This document shows positions 35,283 through 43,059 of a stretch of DNA of 45,119 nt, one piece after another. Location: NCBI RefSeq assembly GCF_049240685.1, contig NZ_JBMLSD010000302.1, forward strand, positions 1 to 45,119, given 5' to 3'. Position numbers and translations under genes: made by a program. The notes under the pieces were generated by a model. That model saw only the letters and a list, made by a program, of their open reading frames with translations, ran no database searches and was not told the DNA's origin. This DNA is from Flectobacillus sp049240685. GTDB lineage: Bacteria; Bacteroidota; Bacteroidia; Cytophagales; Spirosomataceae. Within the stretch, counting starts at the first letter, position 1, and every line of letters begins with the position of its first letter.

Positions 35283-35428
35283 TGATTTGATAATTGTTTT
35301 CTAGCTAAATATCAATTCCTAAACCTAAAAAATAGGTTTGATGATTGGATATAAAAGAATAGAAAATGAACAGAAAAGCGAACGCTCAGCAACAATTCAT
35401 CCACCGTAAATTGTACCAAGAATAGATA

Positions 35429-35606
35429 AAAGGCAGGTCTCCTGACTTGTTTCATCGACTTCGAGCCTTCCCGCCGCAAGGGCAGTGGCCATGAAGATTG
35501 AATTCGACACAAAACGAAACTTACAGTTGCGGGGACAGTTTAGGCTTTTCACCTAATTCCCTATTAAGCTTTGACACTTCCAAGATTTGAAGCATAAAGC
35601 ACCTAT
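35429..35606 (-). promoter_or_regulatory. Cobalamin riboswitch
   Basis: Read on the minus strand, the leader contains the order typical of the AdoCbl/cobalamin class: an AATTAGG-GGTGAAAA region (35557-35541), CTGTCCCCGCAACTGTAA (35537-35521), GCCACTG (35488-35482), GGGAAGGC (35471-35464) and the B12 box AGTCAGGAGACCTGCC (35446-35431). It lies about 150 nt before the btuB-like start codon. Binding of cobalamin should lower expression of the operon. Confidence 0.93.
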
Positions 35607-35614
35607 ATCTACCA

Positions 35615-35622
35615 CAAAGGTA
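35615..35622 (-). promoter_or_regulatory. Candidate -7 element of the B12 operon
   Basis: TACCTTTG on the minus strand is a perfect TAnnTTTG match just before the riboswitch, so transcription would begin near 35608. The -33 region is weak. Confidence 0.5.
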
Positions 35623-35780
35623 GTAAATTGTGATTGAGGGAATTAGAGAATTCTGAATTCTTTTCAATTTTAGAATCCTATTTTATGACTATCTGGGTAT
35701 TCGTTAAACAGGTTTTAAAAACTATCAAAGCCTAAATTGCTTAACTTTACCTTTACAAAATATTTTGTCAAAATTGCCCT

Positions 35781-36758
35781 ATGGAATTCAGAACGCCAAT
35801 AAATATAGAAAAATCGCCCTTTCAAATACAACTTCAATCCAAGATATTGACAGTCGGTTCATGCTTTGCACAAGTTATTGGACAAAAGCTTGAGGAAAAC
35901 AAAATTGCCACAGATGTGAACCCTTTTGGGACTTTGTTTAACCCCATGTCTATTTTCAAACTTTTGAATCCTGGCTATCAAAACGTCGACGAGCGGCTGT
36001 TTGTGCAACACCAGCAAACATGGTTTCACTATGATTTTCACTCACAGTTTTTTGCAACTCAACAAGCGTCTTTAAAGGAATTATTGAATCATAACCTAGC
36101 AAAAATTCAGATTCAGCAATATGATTTCTTGGTTTTGACTTTCGGAACTGCATTTGTACATCAGCTCAAAGCTACGCCAAGCTATGTAGCCAATTGTCAT
36201 AAAATGCCTGCAAGTTTATTCGAAAAGGACTTATTGAGTGTGAAGGATATTTGTAAAAAATTCGCCGAGATACACAAAGCCATTAGTGAGTTGAACCCTT
36301 CTTTAAGAATCATTATTACCGTTTCGCCAGTGCGACATACCAAAGAAGGACTGGCCGAAAATCAATTATCTAAATCAATTCTTCGAACTGCGTGCCATTA
36401 TCTCAGTACTGATTATGAAAATGTTACGTATTTTCCATCCTACGAAATCATGATAGACGACCTCCGTGATTATCGTTTTTACAAAGCCGACATGATTCAT
36501 CCGAATGAAGTGGCGGAGCAATATATTTTTGAGCAGTTCGTAAAAACCTATTTCTCAGATGATTTACAAGCTTTTTTGCCCAAATGGCAACAAATTAAAA
36601 AAGCTTTGACTCACAAACCTTTCGATATTACATCAGAGGCACATCAGAAGTTTTTAAAAAATGTATTAAAGCAATTAGAGGTAATAGAAAACCAAGTAGA
36701 TATATCGGCAGAGAAACAGCAGATTTTGGCGCAAATCGTGAAAGAGATTAATCGTTAA
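35781..36758 (+). CDS. GSCFA domain-containing protein
   Basis: This 325-residue protein is named for its motif: ILTVGSCFAQVIGQKLEENK at residues 22-41, with Ser27 in the place of an SGNH-hydrolase nucleophile. Further family marks are NPFGTLFNPMSI, LTFGTAF, ITVSPVRHTKEGLAENQLSK and DMIHPNEVAEQYIF, the last with the Asp-x-x-His of SGNH hydrolases. It is therefore probably an esterase-like enzyme that acts on an unknown substrate, in the cytoplasm as no signal is seen. Divergent from the B12 operon and monocistronic. Confidence 0.88.
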   Translation: MEFRTPINIEKSPFQIQLQSKILTVGSCFAQVIGQKLEENKIATDVNPFGTLFNPMSIFKLLNPGYQNVDERLFVQHQQTWFHYDFHSQFFATQQASLKELLNHNLAKIQIQQYDFLVLTFGTAFVHQLKATPSYVANCHKMPASLFEKDLLSVKDICKKFAEIHKAISELNPSLRIIITVSPVRHTKEGLAENQLSKSILRTACHYLSTDYENVTYFPSYEIMIDDLRDYRFYKADMIHPNEVAEQYIFEQFVKTYFSDDLQAFLPKWQQIKKALTHKPFDITSEAHQKFLKNVLKQLEVIENQVDISAEKQQILAQIVKEINR

Positions 36759-36836
36759 CGGTATATTCGCTATCTGTATTGACAAAACTTGAAGGAGAAT
36801 TTCAACACTCTCTCAATAGAAAATTACTCAATAAAA

Positions 36837-36861
36837 AAGCCCCAGTGGTTAGCTGGGGCTT
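36837..36861. terminator. Hairpin terminator, better oriented for minus-strand transcripts
   Basis: Stem AAGCCCCAG (36837-36845) with CTGGGGCTT (36853-36861). On the minus strand it is followed by TTTTTT; on the plus strand the tail is only TTATC. It lies 78 nt behind the GSCFA gene, and could serve it, but fits a leftward transcript better. Confidence 0.7.
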
Positions 36862-37285
36862 ATCAGAGCTTCAAAGTTAAATAGTTGTTTTGAGTTTAGT
36901 AAATTAATCAAATTGGTACTTTCATAGTTTGTCACTTACGGTGACCCTAAAATTTTATCATTTTAAAATTCGCTCTGAAAATATCTTTAAGATTTTGGCT
37001 TATTAAAGCTGCAATCTGTTGTTTCAATTATTATTATAAAATCTTCAATAGATTGTTTTTGGATATTGCTAACTGATTAGCTTTACAAAGGTAAAAGCAT
37101 TTTTTGAATAAAATATAATTTTAACAATTTTTTTTTAAACAAAATAAACAAAATCTTCTATTTACTCTTTTTATACCAAAAACAAATCTTGGATTAGTAC
37201 CAAAAAGTATTTTATCTAAAAAAGCAATTTCAAGTCTTTAATTAGCTTAAAAAAACGCCCGAAAGGCATATATTGCCACATCTAA
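36862..37285 (-). ncRNA. Possible small RNA or untranslated transcript
   Basis: A perfect -7 element TACCTTTG on the minus strand (37093-37086) and the terminator at 36861-36837 would define an RNA of about 240 nt from near 37080. No ATG-started frame longer than a few codons lies in it. It contains a GTCAC/GTGAC hairpin near 36932-36946. The remainder of this 660-bp spacer (36759-37423) is AT-rich with no gene. Confidence 0.3.
37086..37093 (-). promoter_or_regulatory. Orphan -7 promoter element
   Basis: TACCTTTG, minus strand, not in front of any protein gene; no clear -33. See the possible small RNA to its left. Confidence 0.4.
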
Positions 37286-37291
37286 AAAAAA

Positions 37292-37322
37292 TAAATCCTT
37301 TCCCTAGAAGAGAAAGGATTTA
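37292..37322 (-). terminator. Rho-independent terminator of the Hint protein gene
   Basis: Stem TAAATCCTTTC (37292-37302) with GAAAGGATTTA (37312-37322), perfect over 11 bp; T run on the minus strand. A smaller hairpin GAAGGT-CGAA-ACCTTC sits at 37386-37401 nearer the stop. Confidence 0.8.
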
Positions 37323-37423
37323 AAAATTATCCAAAAACAATCTCAAAAAAATTAAGTCCCTTTCGGTAGGCTTAATATTTCGGCTGAAGGTCGAAACCTT
37401 CGGTGTGCATTAAACCATTTCAC

Positions 37424-38380
37424 TTATTTTTCTAATACCACGATAGAATTCACGAGGTATTTATCATTAGCGGTACGAAGGTTATAGACCTTTTCGACCG
37501 TACGATAGTCTGAATTAGTTGAAAATACTTTATAGCGATTAAAAGTATGCATATCGCTATTGTACATCAACACTTGTTCACCTACTTTTAAATTTCCTAA
37601 TTTGGCATGCCCCGTAGTAGTAAGCACAGGATGATTGGCTGTACCTTCCAATTCGGTTAATTGAAAAAGTGGTTGTGTTGAAGCAAAAGCTTGGTCTTCG
37701 GCGTCGCTCAATAATACTTTTACAATGCCAAAAGACTTATGGTCGTGCTCGATTACTTCATCTACAAGCGTTGTTTCGGCTTTGTTGGTTAGGGTGTTGT
37801 AAGACATCACAAACTCACCAGCTTTTACGTCGGCAATAGACTTTTGGGCACCATCAGCCATAGTTACAGTGGCTGTCTCAGGAAAACAATATTCGTATTT
37901 ATCTTCTGCGCCATGCTCAGCGCCCGAAGCGCCCCCTGTAAATTCTTTTGCTAATACAAAAGCTACACAAGAAGAAAATCCAGATACGGCTTTTTCACCA
38001 TCTTTTAGGTCATCGATATATTTGCCCCAAACTTCTTTTTCGGCCATCGGATTGGGCACTACTAAGTTGATTTTTTTGCCATCTTTAGGCGTTGTAAAAA
38101 CCATCAAAGAGCCCATTTCCTTCATTTCGGCAGTTTCTAAGACTTTGTATAAATATATACGACGCTCTTTTCCATCTGAGAATTTGAAGATGTATGGTGG
38201 GTTGCTGTTATCCAATACATAAGCTCCCTCTTTAATATATGTATCCTTGTCAGGATTTTTGACTGCAATTTTCTTAAGCGCATCATAATCAACATTTTTG
38301 ATTCCCACTTTAGCTACTTCTTGAGCCTTGGCGAAAAGAGTTGAGCAAACTAAACCAAATACTAACAATACTTTTTTCAT
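37424..38380 (-). CDS. Secreted protein with C-terminal Hint (Hedgehog/intein) domain
   Basis: This 318-residue protein has a signal peptide (MKKVLLVFGLVCSTLFAKA, cleavage before QEV), an N-terminal domain of unknown type (21-160), and a Hint autoprocessing domain (165-318). Hint marks: Cys165 in YEYCFPETATVTMADGAQKS, IADVKAGEFVMSYN, the block-B TANH (Thr247, His250) in GTANHPVLTT, LGNLKVGEQVLMYN, and a final KYLVNSIVV strand. There is no C-terminal HN and no C-extein, so only cleavage before Cys165 is expected, as in Hedgehog-type domains. The N-domain would then be released or attached to a nucleophile. Its function is unknown. Monocistronic, with a structured leader. Confidence 0.8.
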   Translation of the reverse strand: MKKVLLVFGLVCSTLFAKAQEVAKVGIKNVDYDALKKIAVKNPDKDTYIKEGAYVLDNSNPPYIFKFSDGKERRIYLYKVLETAEMKEMGSLMVFTTPKDGKKINLVVPNPMAEKEVWGKYIDDLKDGEKAVSGFSSCVAFVLAKEFTGGASGAEHGAEDKYEYCFPETATVTMADGAQKSIADVKAGEFVMSYNTLTNKAETTLVDEVIEHDHKSFGIVKVLLSDAEDQAFASTQPLFQLTELEGTANHPVLTTTGHAKLGNLKVGEQVLMYNSDMHTFNRYKVFSTNSDYRTVEKVYNLRTANDKYLVNSIVVLEK

Positions 38381-38432
38381 ACTGAATAATTTTAATCTTC
38401 AATAAGGAGGTGCTTGAAATAATAACAAGTAG

Positions 38433-38453
38433 GTAGAGAATCTATCTCTCTAC
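38433..38453 (-). other. Hairpin in the leader of the Hint protein gene
   Basis: GTAGAGA (38433-38439) pairs with TCTCTAC (38447-38453) about 50-70 nt before the start codon. It could affect translation or RNA stability. Confidence 0.35.
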
Positions 38454-38596
38454 AAATAAGCTCCTACACCGAAAGAGTATGTGATACTTATTTGAAATAC
38501 AGCCTTATTAAATCAAAATTATTTTATAATTATAAATATAATAAATTATTGATTATCAAAGAAAAGTATGTCAAATTTTTTAAAATAATTTTAAAA

Positions 38597-40144
38597 TTAT
38601 GATGCATTTACACGACGGTGAATTTGTTCTACCACGGCCTTAGCCGATTCGAGAGCTCCTGCCATCCATGCTGTCAGGTGAGTAGTATGCTCTCCTGCCA
38701 TGTAAATCTCATCGTCGGGCTTAATCAAGGCTGGATACAATCTTTTGCGTTGTGCATCGGTATATTCAGCCCAACCGCCTTGCGAATAAGGTATTTTTTG
38801 CCATGCCAACGAAAAGGAACTTTCAAATTCGGTAGCATACTGCGGGTGAATTTTACTTCCTTGCTCCAAAGCCGCTTTTTCTCGTTCGGCAATAGATAAA
38901 TTACCCATTTTTACGGCTCGGTCATGGAAATTATAATAGCCTTTCAACAAACCTTTTTTACCCATAAAATTATAGGAAGGATAAAAAATTTGAGTAATAT
39001 CCATATTGGTTCGAGAAATACCTCCAAATATTTTATCGTCTTCTTCCCAGAATCTGCGCTTGAACTGCAATCCAATTTTACCTGTATTCATGTAAGAAGT
39101 AAAATCTATGGCACGACGGATATCCGAAGAAAAGTCAGTCTGTATATTACGTAATACAGGCAACGGAATTGTACAAATACAATAATCTGCTTTAAGTTCC
39201 TTTTCCTGTCCAACTTTATCTTTATATACTACACGAACGCCTGGTTGGGTTTTTCGAATTTCTTTTACTTCTGTTTGATATTGTATTTTTCCTTCAAGAC
39301 GCTTTGCAAATTCATACGGAATTGCATCCATACCACCAAAAGGCTGTAACATAACTGGCTGCTGATTGAAAGTATATTCGCTTACATTCGAAAATGCGGG
39401 GTGAAACAACCCTCCTGCAATAATATCATGTAACGAGTGAGGTTCTGCCAATTGTGGGATTTGGTCGCCATACCCACCCTGATGCAAATATCCGTGTCGT
39501 TCGGAGCCTTTGTACTTTTTGGTAATATCCAAATCACATTCCTCTTTCAGATATGCAATAAGCTTGTCGATATCCTCTTTGGTCAAATCTTGGTCTAGGG
39601 CTTTTTGGTCAGCCGCCTTTGCCAATAATTCTCCTGTGTACCCACGAACGTCGGCATGTATTTCACGAATTTTTACTCGTTTGTTTGCCAAAGGGCCTGT
39701 TCCATTATCGCTGTAGTAATAAGCACCCTCGTTCATATTCATAAATATCTCGAGCGGAATATTAAACTCACGACAGTAATGGAGCGTAGTTTCGTGGTTG
39801 TGTGGGATACGTGCCGCACCGCCGTTTAAGTAAAGTCCTTTATCGAATTGAGCCGTTTGTGCCGAACCTCCTATTTCAGTTTCTGTGGTGCCACCTCTTA
39901 CCGTCCAAACACGTCCACCTGGGCGACTGCGTGCTTCTAGAACTGTAACCTGATAGCCTAATTTTGTTAATTCATAAGCCGAACACAAGCCAGCTAAGCC
40001 AGCTCCAAGGATAATAATTTTTTTATCGGTCTTTCCTCTTTGCAAATCCAAGGGTTGTGAATTTGCTTCTGGAATCATTCCTAAGCCTAATAATGTTAAA
40101 TAGCTAGCAGCACCTGTTCTTTCTATAAAATCTCTTCTCGTCAT
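38597..40144 (-). CDS. Tat-exported flavin amine oxidase
   Basis: This 515-residue FAD enzyme should oxidise an amine or L-amino acid to an imine with release of H2O2 or transfer of electrons. It starts MTRRDFIERTGAASYLTLLG, a Tat-type signal with the RR-D-F motif, so it is folded with FAD in the cytoplasm and exported. FAD-binding IIILGAGLAGLCSAYELTKL and VLEARSRPGGRVW lie at residues about 31-66, and the second flavin motif DEIYMAGEHTTHLTAWMAGA near the C-terminus. The frame extends upstream to 40258, but the ATG at 40144 opens the Tat signal. It lies 141 nt behind the aminotransferase gene on the same strand; the pair may act on the same compound. Confidence 0.88.
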   Translation of the reverse strand: MTRRDFIERTGAASYLTLLGLGMIPEANSQPLDLQRGKTDKKIIILGAGLAGLCSAYELTKLGYQVTVLEARSRPGGRVWTVRGGTTETEIGGSAQTAQFDKGLYLNGGAARIPHNHETTLHYCREFNIPLEIFMNMNEGAYYYSDNGTGPLANKRVKIREIHADVRGYTGELLAKAADQKALDQDLTKEDIDKLIAYLKEECDLDITKKYKGSERHGYLHQGGYGDQIPQLAEPHSLHDIIAGGLFHPAFSNVSEYTFNQQPVMLQPFGGMDAIPYEFAKRLEGKIQYQTEVKEIRKTQPGVRVVYKDKVGQEKELKADYCICTIPLPVLRNIQTDFSSDIRRAIDFTSYMNTGKIGLQFKRRFWEEDDKIFGGISRTNMDITQIFYPSYNFMGKKGLLKGYYNFHDRAVKMGNLSIAEREKAALEQGSKIHPQYATEFESSFSLAWQKIPYSQGGWAEYTDAQRKRLYPALIKPDDEIYMAGEHTTHLTAWMAGALESAKAVVEQIHRRVNAS

Positions 40145-40285
40145 AATGTTATGGCTTAATAATTGAAATGCTTGATTTGTATTTTGCTGATAAACAAACT
40201 TTGATTTTTTGTTAGAAAAAAATAGTAAAAATAAGAAAATCAAATAGTTGCTCAACAATCCAAATCGATGACTTTTATCAATTAT

Positions 40286-41458
40286 CTAAGAGGCGATTTT
40301 CGAGAAAGCATCCGTAAAGGCCTTCATTTCGTCCATGGTTCCAATAGAAACACGACACCAGTGTTGGCGGTCAAATTCCCATCTTCTTACCATAACGCCC
40401 TCGGCCATGAGTTTACTCATGAGGTCTTGCCCTTTCATTTTGATTGGAAACAATACAAAGTTGGCTGAAGAAGGCACATAGCTATATCCTGCTTTTGTCA
40501 AGAAATCATAAAGATATTTCTTTGACTCCGCAGTATTTGTTAAGGTCAATTGTTGGAAATCTGTATCTTTCAAAGCCGCAATTGCTGCTGCAAAAGAAGG
40601 AACCGAAATATCAAAACCACCAGAGCAATACGGTGCAATTGTCTTTAGGATTTCGGGTTTGGCAATGGCATAACCTACACGCAAACCAGCAAAAGCATAG
40701 AGCTTGGACATGGTACGCAAAATCAATACATTTTTACCTGCAAGGATTGATGCCACCATACAATCTGTTTTGGGGTTTTTGGCATAATCAATATAAGCCT
40801 CATCAACTAATACAGGGGTTTTGTCAGAGACTTTATTGATAAAAGCCGTTAGTTGGTCGGCTGGCAAAATCGCCCCAGTTGGGTTATTAGGATTTGTGAT
40901 ATATACCAAGCTTTGAGAGCCATTCAAGCGACCCGCAATTGCATCCAAATCGTATTGATAATCCTTAGTCAATGGCACTTTTTCCATTGGGATTTTTTCT
41001 TCATTACCCGAAATATAACATGGGTCACCACAGATAATCTTGCCTTTCAAGCCATAAGCTACCATCGATGCAGTCAACAACTCAGAAGAACCCGCACCCA
41101 ATAAAATATGGTTTTCAGGTACGCCTTCTTTTTCGGCAATCAACTTAATCAAGGCCGAGCGGCTTTGCATACCATAGCGATTGGACGCGCCAACTGCCTC
41201 AATCAAGGCCTCTTTGGTTTTTGCAGAAGGTCCCCAAGGATTTTCATTCGCACCCAAACGAGCCTTCATTACCACAGGAGGATTAATTCCTACAAAAGAA
41301 TTTTCTAACTGAAAATCTGGCGACAAACTCATTTGTAACTCTCTTCTCACAGTTGGGTTTGCTTGTGCACGTTGAATGTAGGTTGAAGCAGCGGTCAAAC
41401 CTGCGGTAGCTATAAGACTTTTTTTGAGCCAATCACGGCGATTGATATTGAATGACAT
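40286..41458 (-). CDS. Tat-exported HisC-like aminotransferase (class I/II, PLP)
   Basis: This 390-residue PLP enzyme resembles histidinol-phosphate aminotransferase: LGANENPWGPS near residue 68, DEAYIDYA near 220, and the PLP lysine near residue 252 in TMSKLYAFAGLRVGYA, with the final WCRVSIGTMDEM holding the substrate-carboxylate Arg. Unlike HisC it begins MSFNINRRDWLKKSLIATAG, a Tat signal, so it is probably periplasmic. The start at 41458 opens that signal; the frame continues to 41575. No other histidine genes are near. A role with the adjacent amine oxidase on an extracytoplasmic amino acid is inferred. Confidence 0.86.
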   Translation of the reverse strand: MSFNINRRDWLKKSLIATAGLTAASTYIQRAQANPTVRRELQMSLSPDFQLENSFVGINPPVVMKARLGANENPWGPSAKTKEALIEAVGASNRYGMQSRSALIKLIAEKEGVPENHILLGAGSSELLTASMVAYGLKGKIICGDPCYISGNEEKIPMEKVPLTKDYQYDLDAIAGRLNGSQSLVYITNPNNPTGAILPADQLTAFINKVSDKTPVLVDEAYIDYAKNPKTDCMVASILAGKNVLILRTMSKLYAFAGLRVGYAIAKPEILKTIAPYCSGGFDISVPSFAAAIAALKDTDFQQLTLTNTAESKKYLYDFLTKAGYSYVPSSANFVLFPIKMKGQDLMSKLMAEGVMVRRWEFDRQHWCRVSIGTMDEMKAFTDAFSKIAS

Positions 41459-41621
41459 GATAAGACGTTGTTTTTGAAGTGATTTAAGTAATGATAGTCT
41501 ATTTATGAAAAGTGTACGCAGTGATTTAACTTTTGGTTGCGAGAGAATTCTAGAAAGTCGAATGAGCAAAAACACGCGAAGGACGCCCTTCTAGAATACT
41601 CACAAACAACATGAACAAGCA

Positions 41622-41708
41622 TTAGGCTATTATCCACGCGCCAAAATAGGCACCTATGGCAGCCAACAACATTTTAAGGTAGTCTGAGAGTTTGAGTACT
41701 GTTTTCAT
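41622..41708 (-). CDS. Possible 28-residue membrane peptide
   Basis: ATG-started frame MKTVLKLSDYLKMLLAAIGA, then 8 more mostly hydrophobic residues ending WIIA and TAA. A basic start followed by one membrane helix is typical for small membrane proteins. It lies 163 nt before the Tat-aminotransferase gene on the same strand. No ribosome binding site is clear. Confidence 0.4.
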   Translation of the reverse strand: MKTVLKLSDYLKMLLAAIGAYFGAWIIA

Positions 41709-42162
41709 ATCACGTCTTAGTTAGTAGTGAAACAAAGGATAAAGTACGGCTCTAGCTTGTTGATTATAAATTGATAGTTAAGGGAAAAAAATGAAACAGT
41801 ATATAGCACTTTTTCAATAATACAAATTTATCAATAATTACAAAAACTACATTAAAATTTATCTATTTTTTAATAAATTTTTACAAAAATTAATAAAATA
41901 GGTTTACAAAAAGACTAATAACCTTTTCATTTATGTAAAAATACAAAAAATAGGAACAAATTAAAACCTTTCGTAAAAGATATTTCCAAGAGACAAAAAA
42001 GAGTAATTATTGTATTATTTCAATAAATATTTGACTCGATTACCCAATTAGTAGCATTAGATAAGATACAATAAATAAACGTATGCGGGTCATACAATCT
42101 CAGTGTAAAGGCAAACCTCTCATTTCGGCTCAAAAAGGAATAGAACATCATGTAAAACAAAA

Positions 42163-42191
42163 AGACCTGTAAAATACAACTTCACAGGTCT
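42163..42191 (-). terminator. Terminator of a mini transcription unit
   Basis: AGACCTGT (42163-42170) pairs with ACAGGTCT (42184-42191); on the minus strand it is followed by TTTTTGTTTT. Only small ORFs lie upstream, so it marks a short transcript. Confidence 0.7.
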
Positions 42192-42192
42192 A

Positions 42193-42348
42193 TTAACTAT
42201 AAAGCTCGGCAAAAGCTGATAAGATTGTAATCAAGTAAAATCTAAAAATTGGATACGGGTCCAGATGATGATTCCTATCACCTGTCATGAACAAGGCATT
42301 GCATGTTATCAGCAAAGGAATATCGCTGTGTTTGGAAAACGATGGCAT
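42193..42348 (-). CDS. Possible 51-residue protein
   Basis: An ATG-started frame (MPSFSKHSDIPLLIT...) begins 6 nt behind the 24-residue ORF and ends just before the terminator at 42191. It contains a HH-L-D-P segment and a hydrophobic part FYLITILSAFAEL. Length is within chance expectation; position between ORF and terminator is the main support. Confidence 0.25.
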   Translation of the reverse strand: MPSFSKHSDIPLLITCNALFMTGDRNHHLDPYPIFRFYLITILSAFAELYS

Positions 42349-42354
42349 TACTTA

Positions 42355-42429
42355 TTAAGCACTAACCAAGGTCAACAAAACAAATAACATAATTAATACC
42401 ACTGGAGGTAGTTTGTCTAAATGTTTCAT
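42355..42429 (-). CDS. Possible 24-residue membrane peptide
   Basis: ATG-started frame MKHLDKLPPVVLIMLFVLLT ending LVSA. A short basic start is followed by a strong hydrophobic helix. Its transcript would end at the terminator 42163-42191. It resembles the 28-residue ORF at 41.7 kb in design (MK-x-x-x-KL start). Confidence 0.4.
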   Translation of the reverse strand: MKHLDKLPPVVLIMLFVLLTLVSA

Positions 42430-42446
42430 AACTTGTTTTTTTAAGG

Positions 42447-42599
42447 GTGAATAATGAGTTTAATATAGGTATCAATGGGAAATTCTATCAAATACATATC
42501 AGTGAGAGCGGAGATGGGCTCCTCCAAGCTGATGAATACTTTTATAAATTGAAGCGATTTTGGGATTGTTTGAGGCAACTAAACTGGTCTAAGAAATAA
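42447..42599 (+). CDS. Possible 50-residue protein or gene remnant
   Basis: A GTG-started frame (NNEFNIGINGKFYQIHISES, later ADEYFYKLKRFWDCLRQLNW) has balanced, protein-like composition with amphipathic helix at the end. There is no ATG. It begins only 17 nt from the start of the opposite 24-residue ORF, so both are unlikely to be active. Confidence 0.25.
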   Translation: MNNEFNIGINGKFYQIHISESGDGLLQADEYFYKLKRFWDCLRQLNWSKK

Positions 42600-42782
42600 T
42601 ACTTAGTAGATAAATTTTATTGAATTTACACCTTTCTTAAATCAGTATTATATTTTGTGTTTTTGGAAAAAGCTTACACTATTTTACAAAAAATTTCTAA
42701 AAAACAAAATATAATTTTAAAATTTTCGCCATTTTTCAACTTTTTCTTTTAACAAGAGCATACATCTTTTTCGAAAATTTAA

Positions 42783-42947
42783 CTATTCAAAGAATTTATA
42801 AAACATATCCATTTGAGGGTTTTCTTCATATCAGGATTATCAAAATCATACGAACTTCAAAACAACTATGAGCATTTGTACTCAATCAAGTATACCCAAA
42901 GATTGAAATCCTTAGACTATGATTTTATTGAAGCCATTCATAAATGA
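42783..42947 (+). pseudogene. Possible gene remnant
   Basis: A 54-codon frame without ATG (possible TTG at 42813) reads protein-like: SYELQNNYEHLYSIKYTQRL, then KSLDYDFIEAIHK and stop. It is in the same frame as 42447-42599. They may be decayed pieces of one gene; no family was recognised. Confidence 0.2.
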
Positions 42948-43059
42948 CCTAATACTTAATTTTTCGGTTTAGTTGAGCTATTTTACAACTGAAATTGATA
43001 AATTAGGGAAAGCTTCTATCCTAGAAGACCTTCCATTCGTTATAAACCATTTTTACCTT

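Larger units (their letters stand above)
41459..43059. other. 1.6-kb gene-poor, AT-rich region
   Basis: Between the HisC-like and YfiT-like genes there is no gene of normal length. It contains three tiny minus-strand ORFs, one clear terminator at 42163-42191 and two plus-strand frames that look like protein fragments, each listed separately. The part from 41720 to 42160 shows nothing I can name. Confidence 0.6.

Noticed and set aside
40286..41458. Housekeeping histidine biosynthesis gene hisC
   Set aside because: It has a Tat signal and no other his genes nearby, so a biosynthetic role is doubtful.
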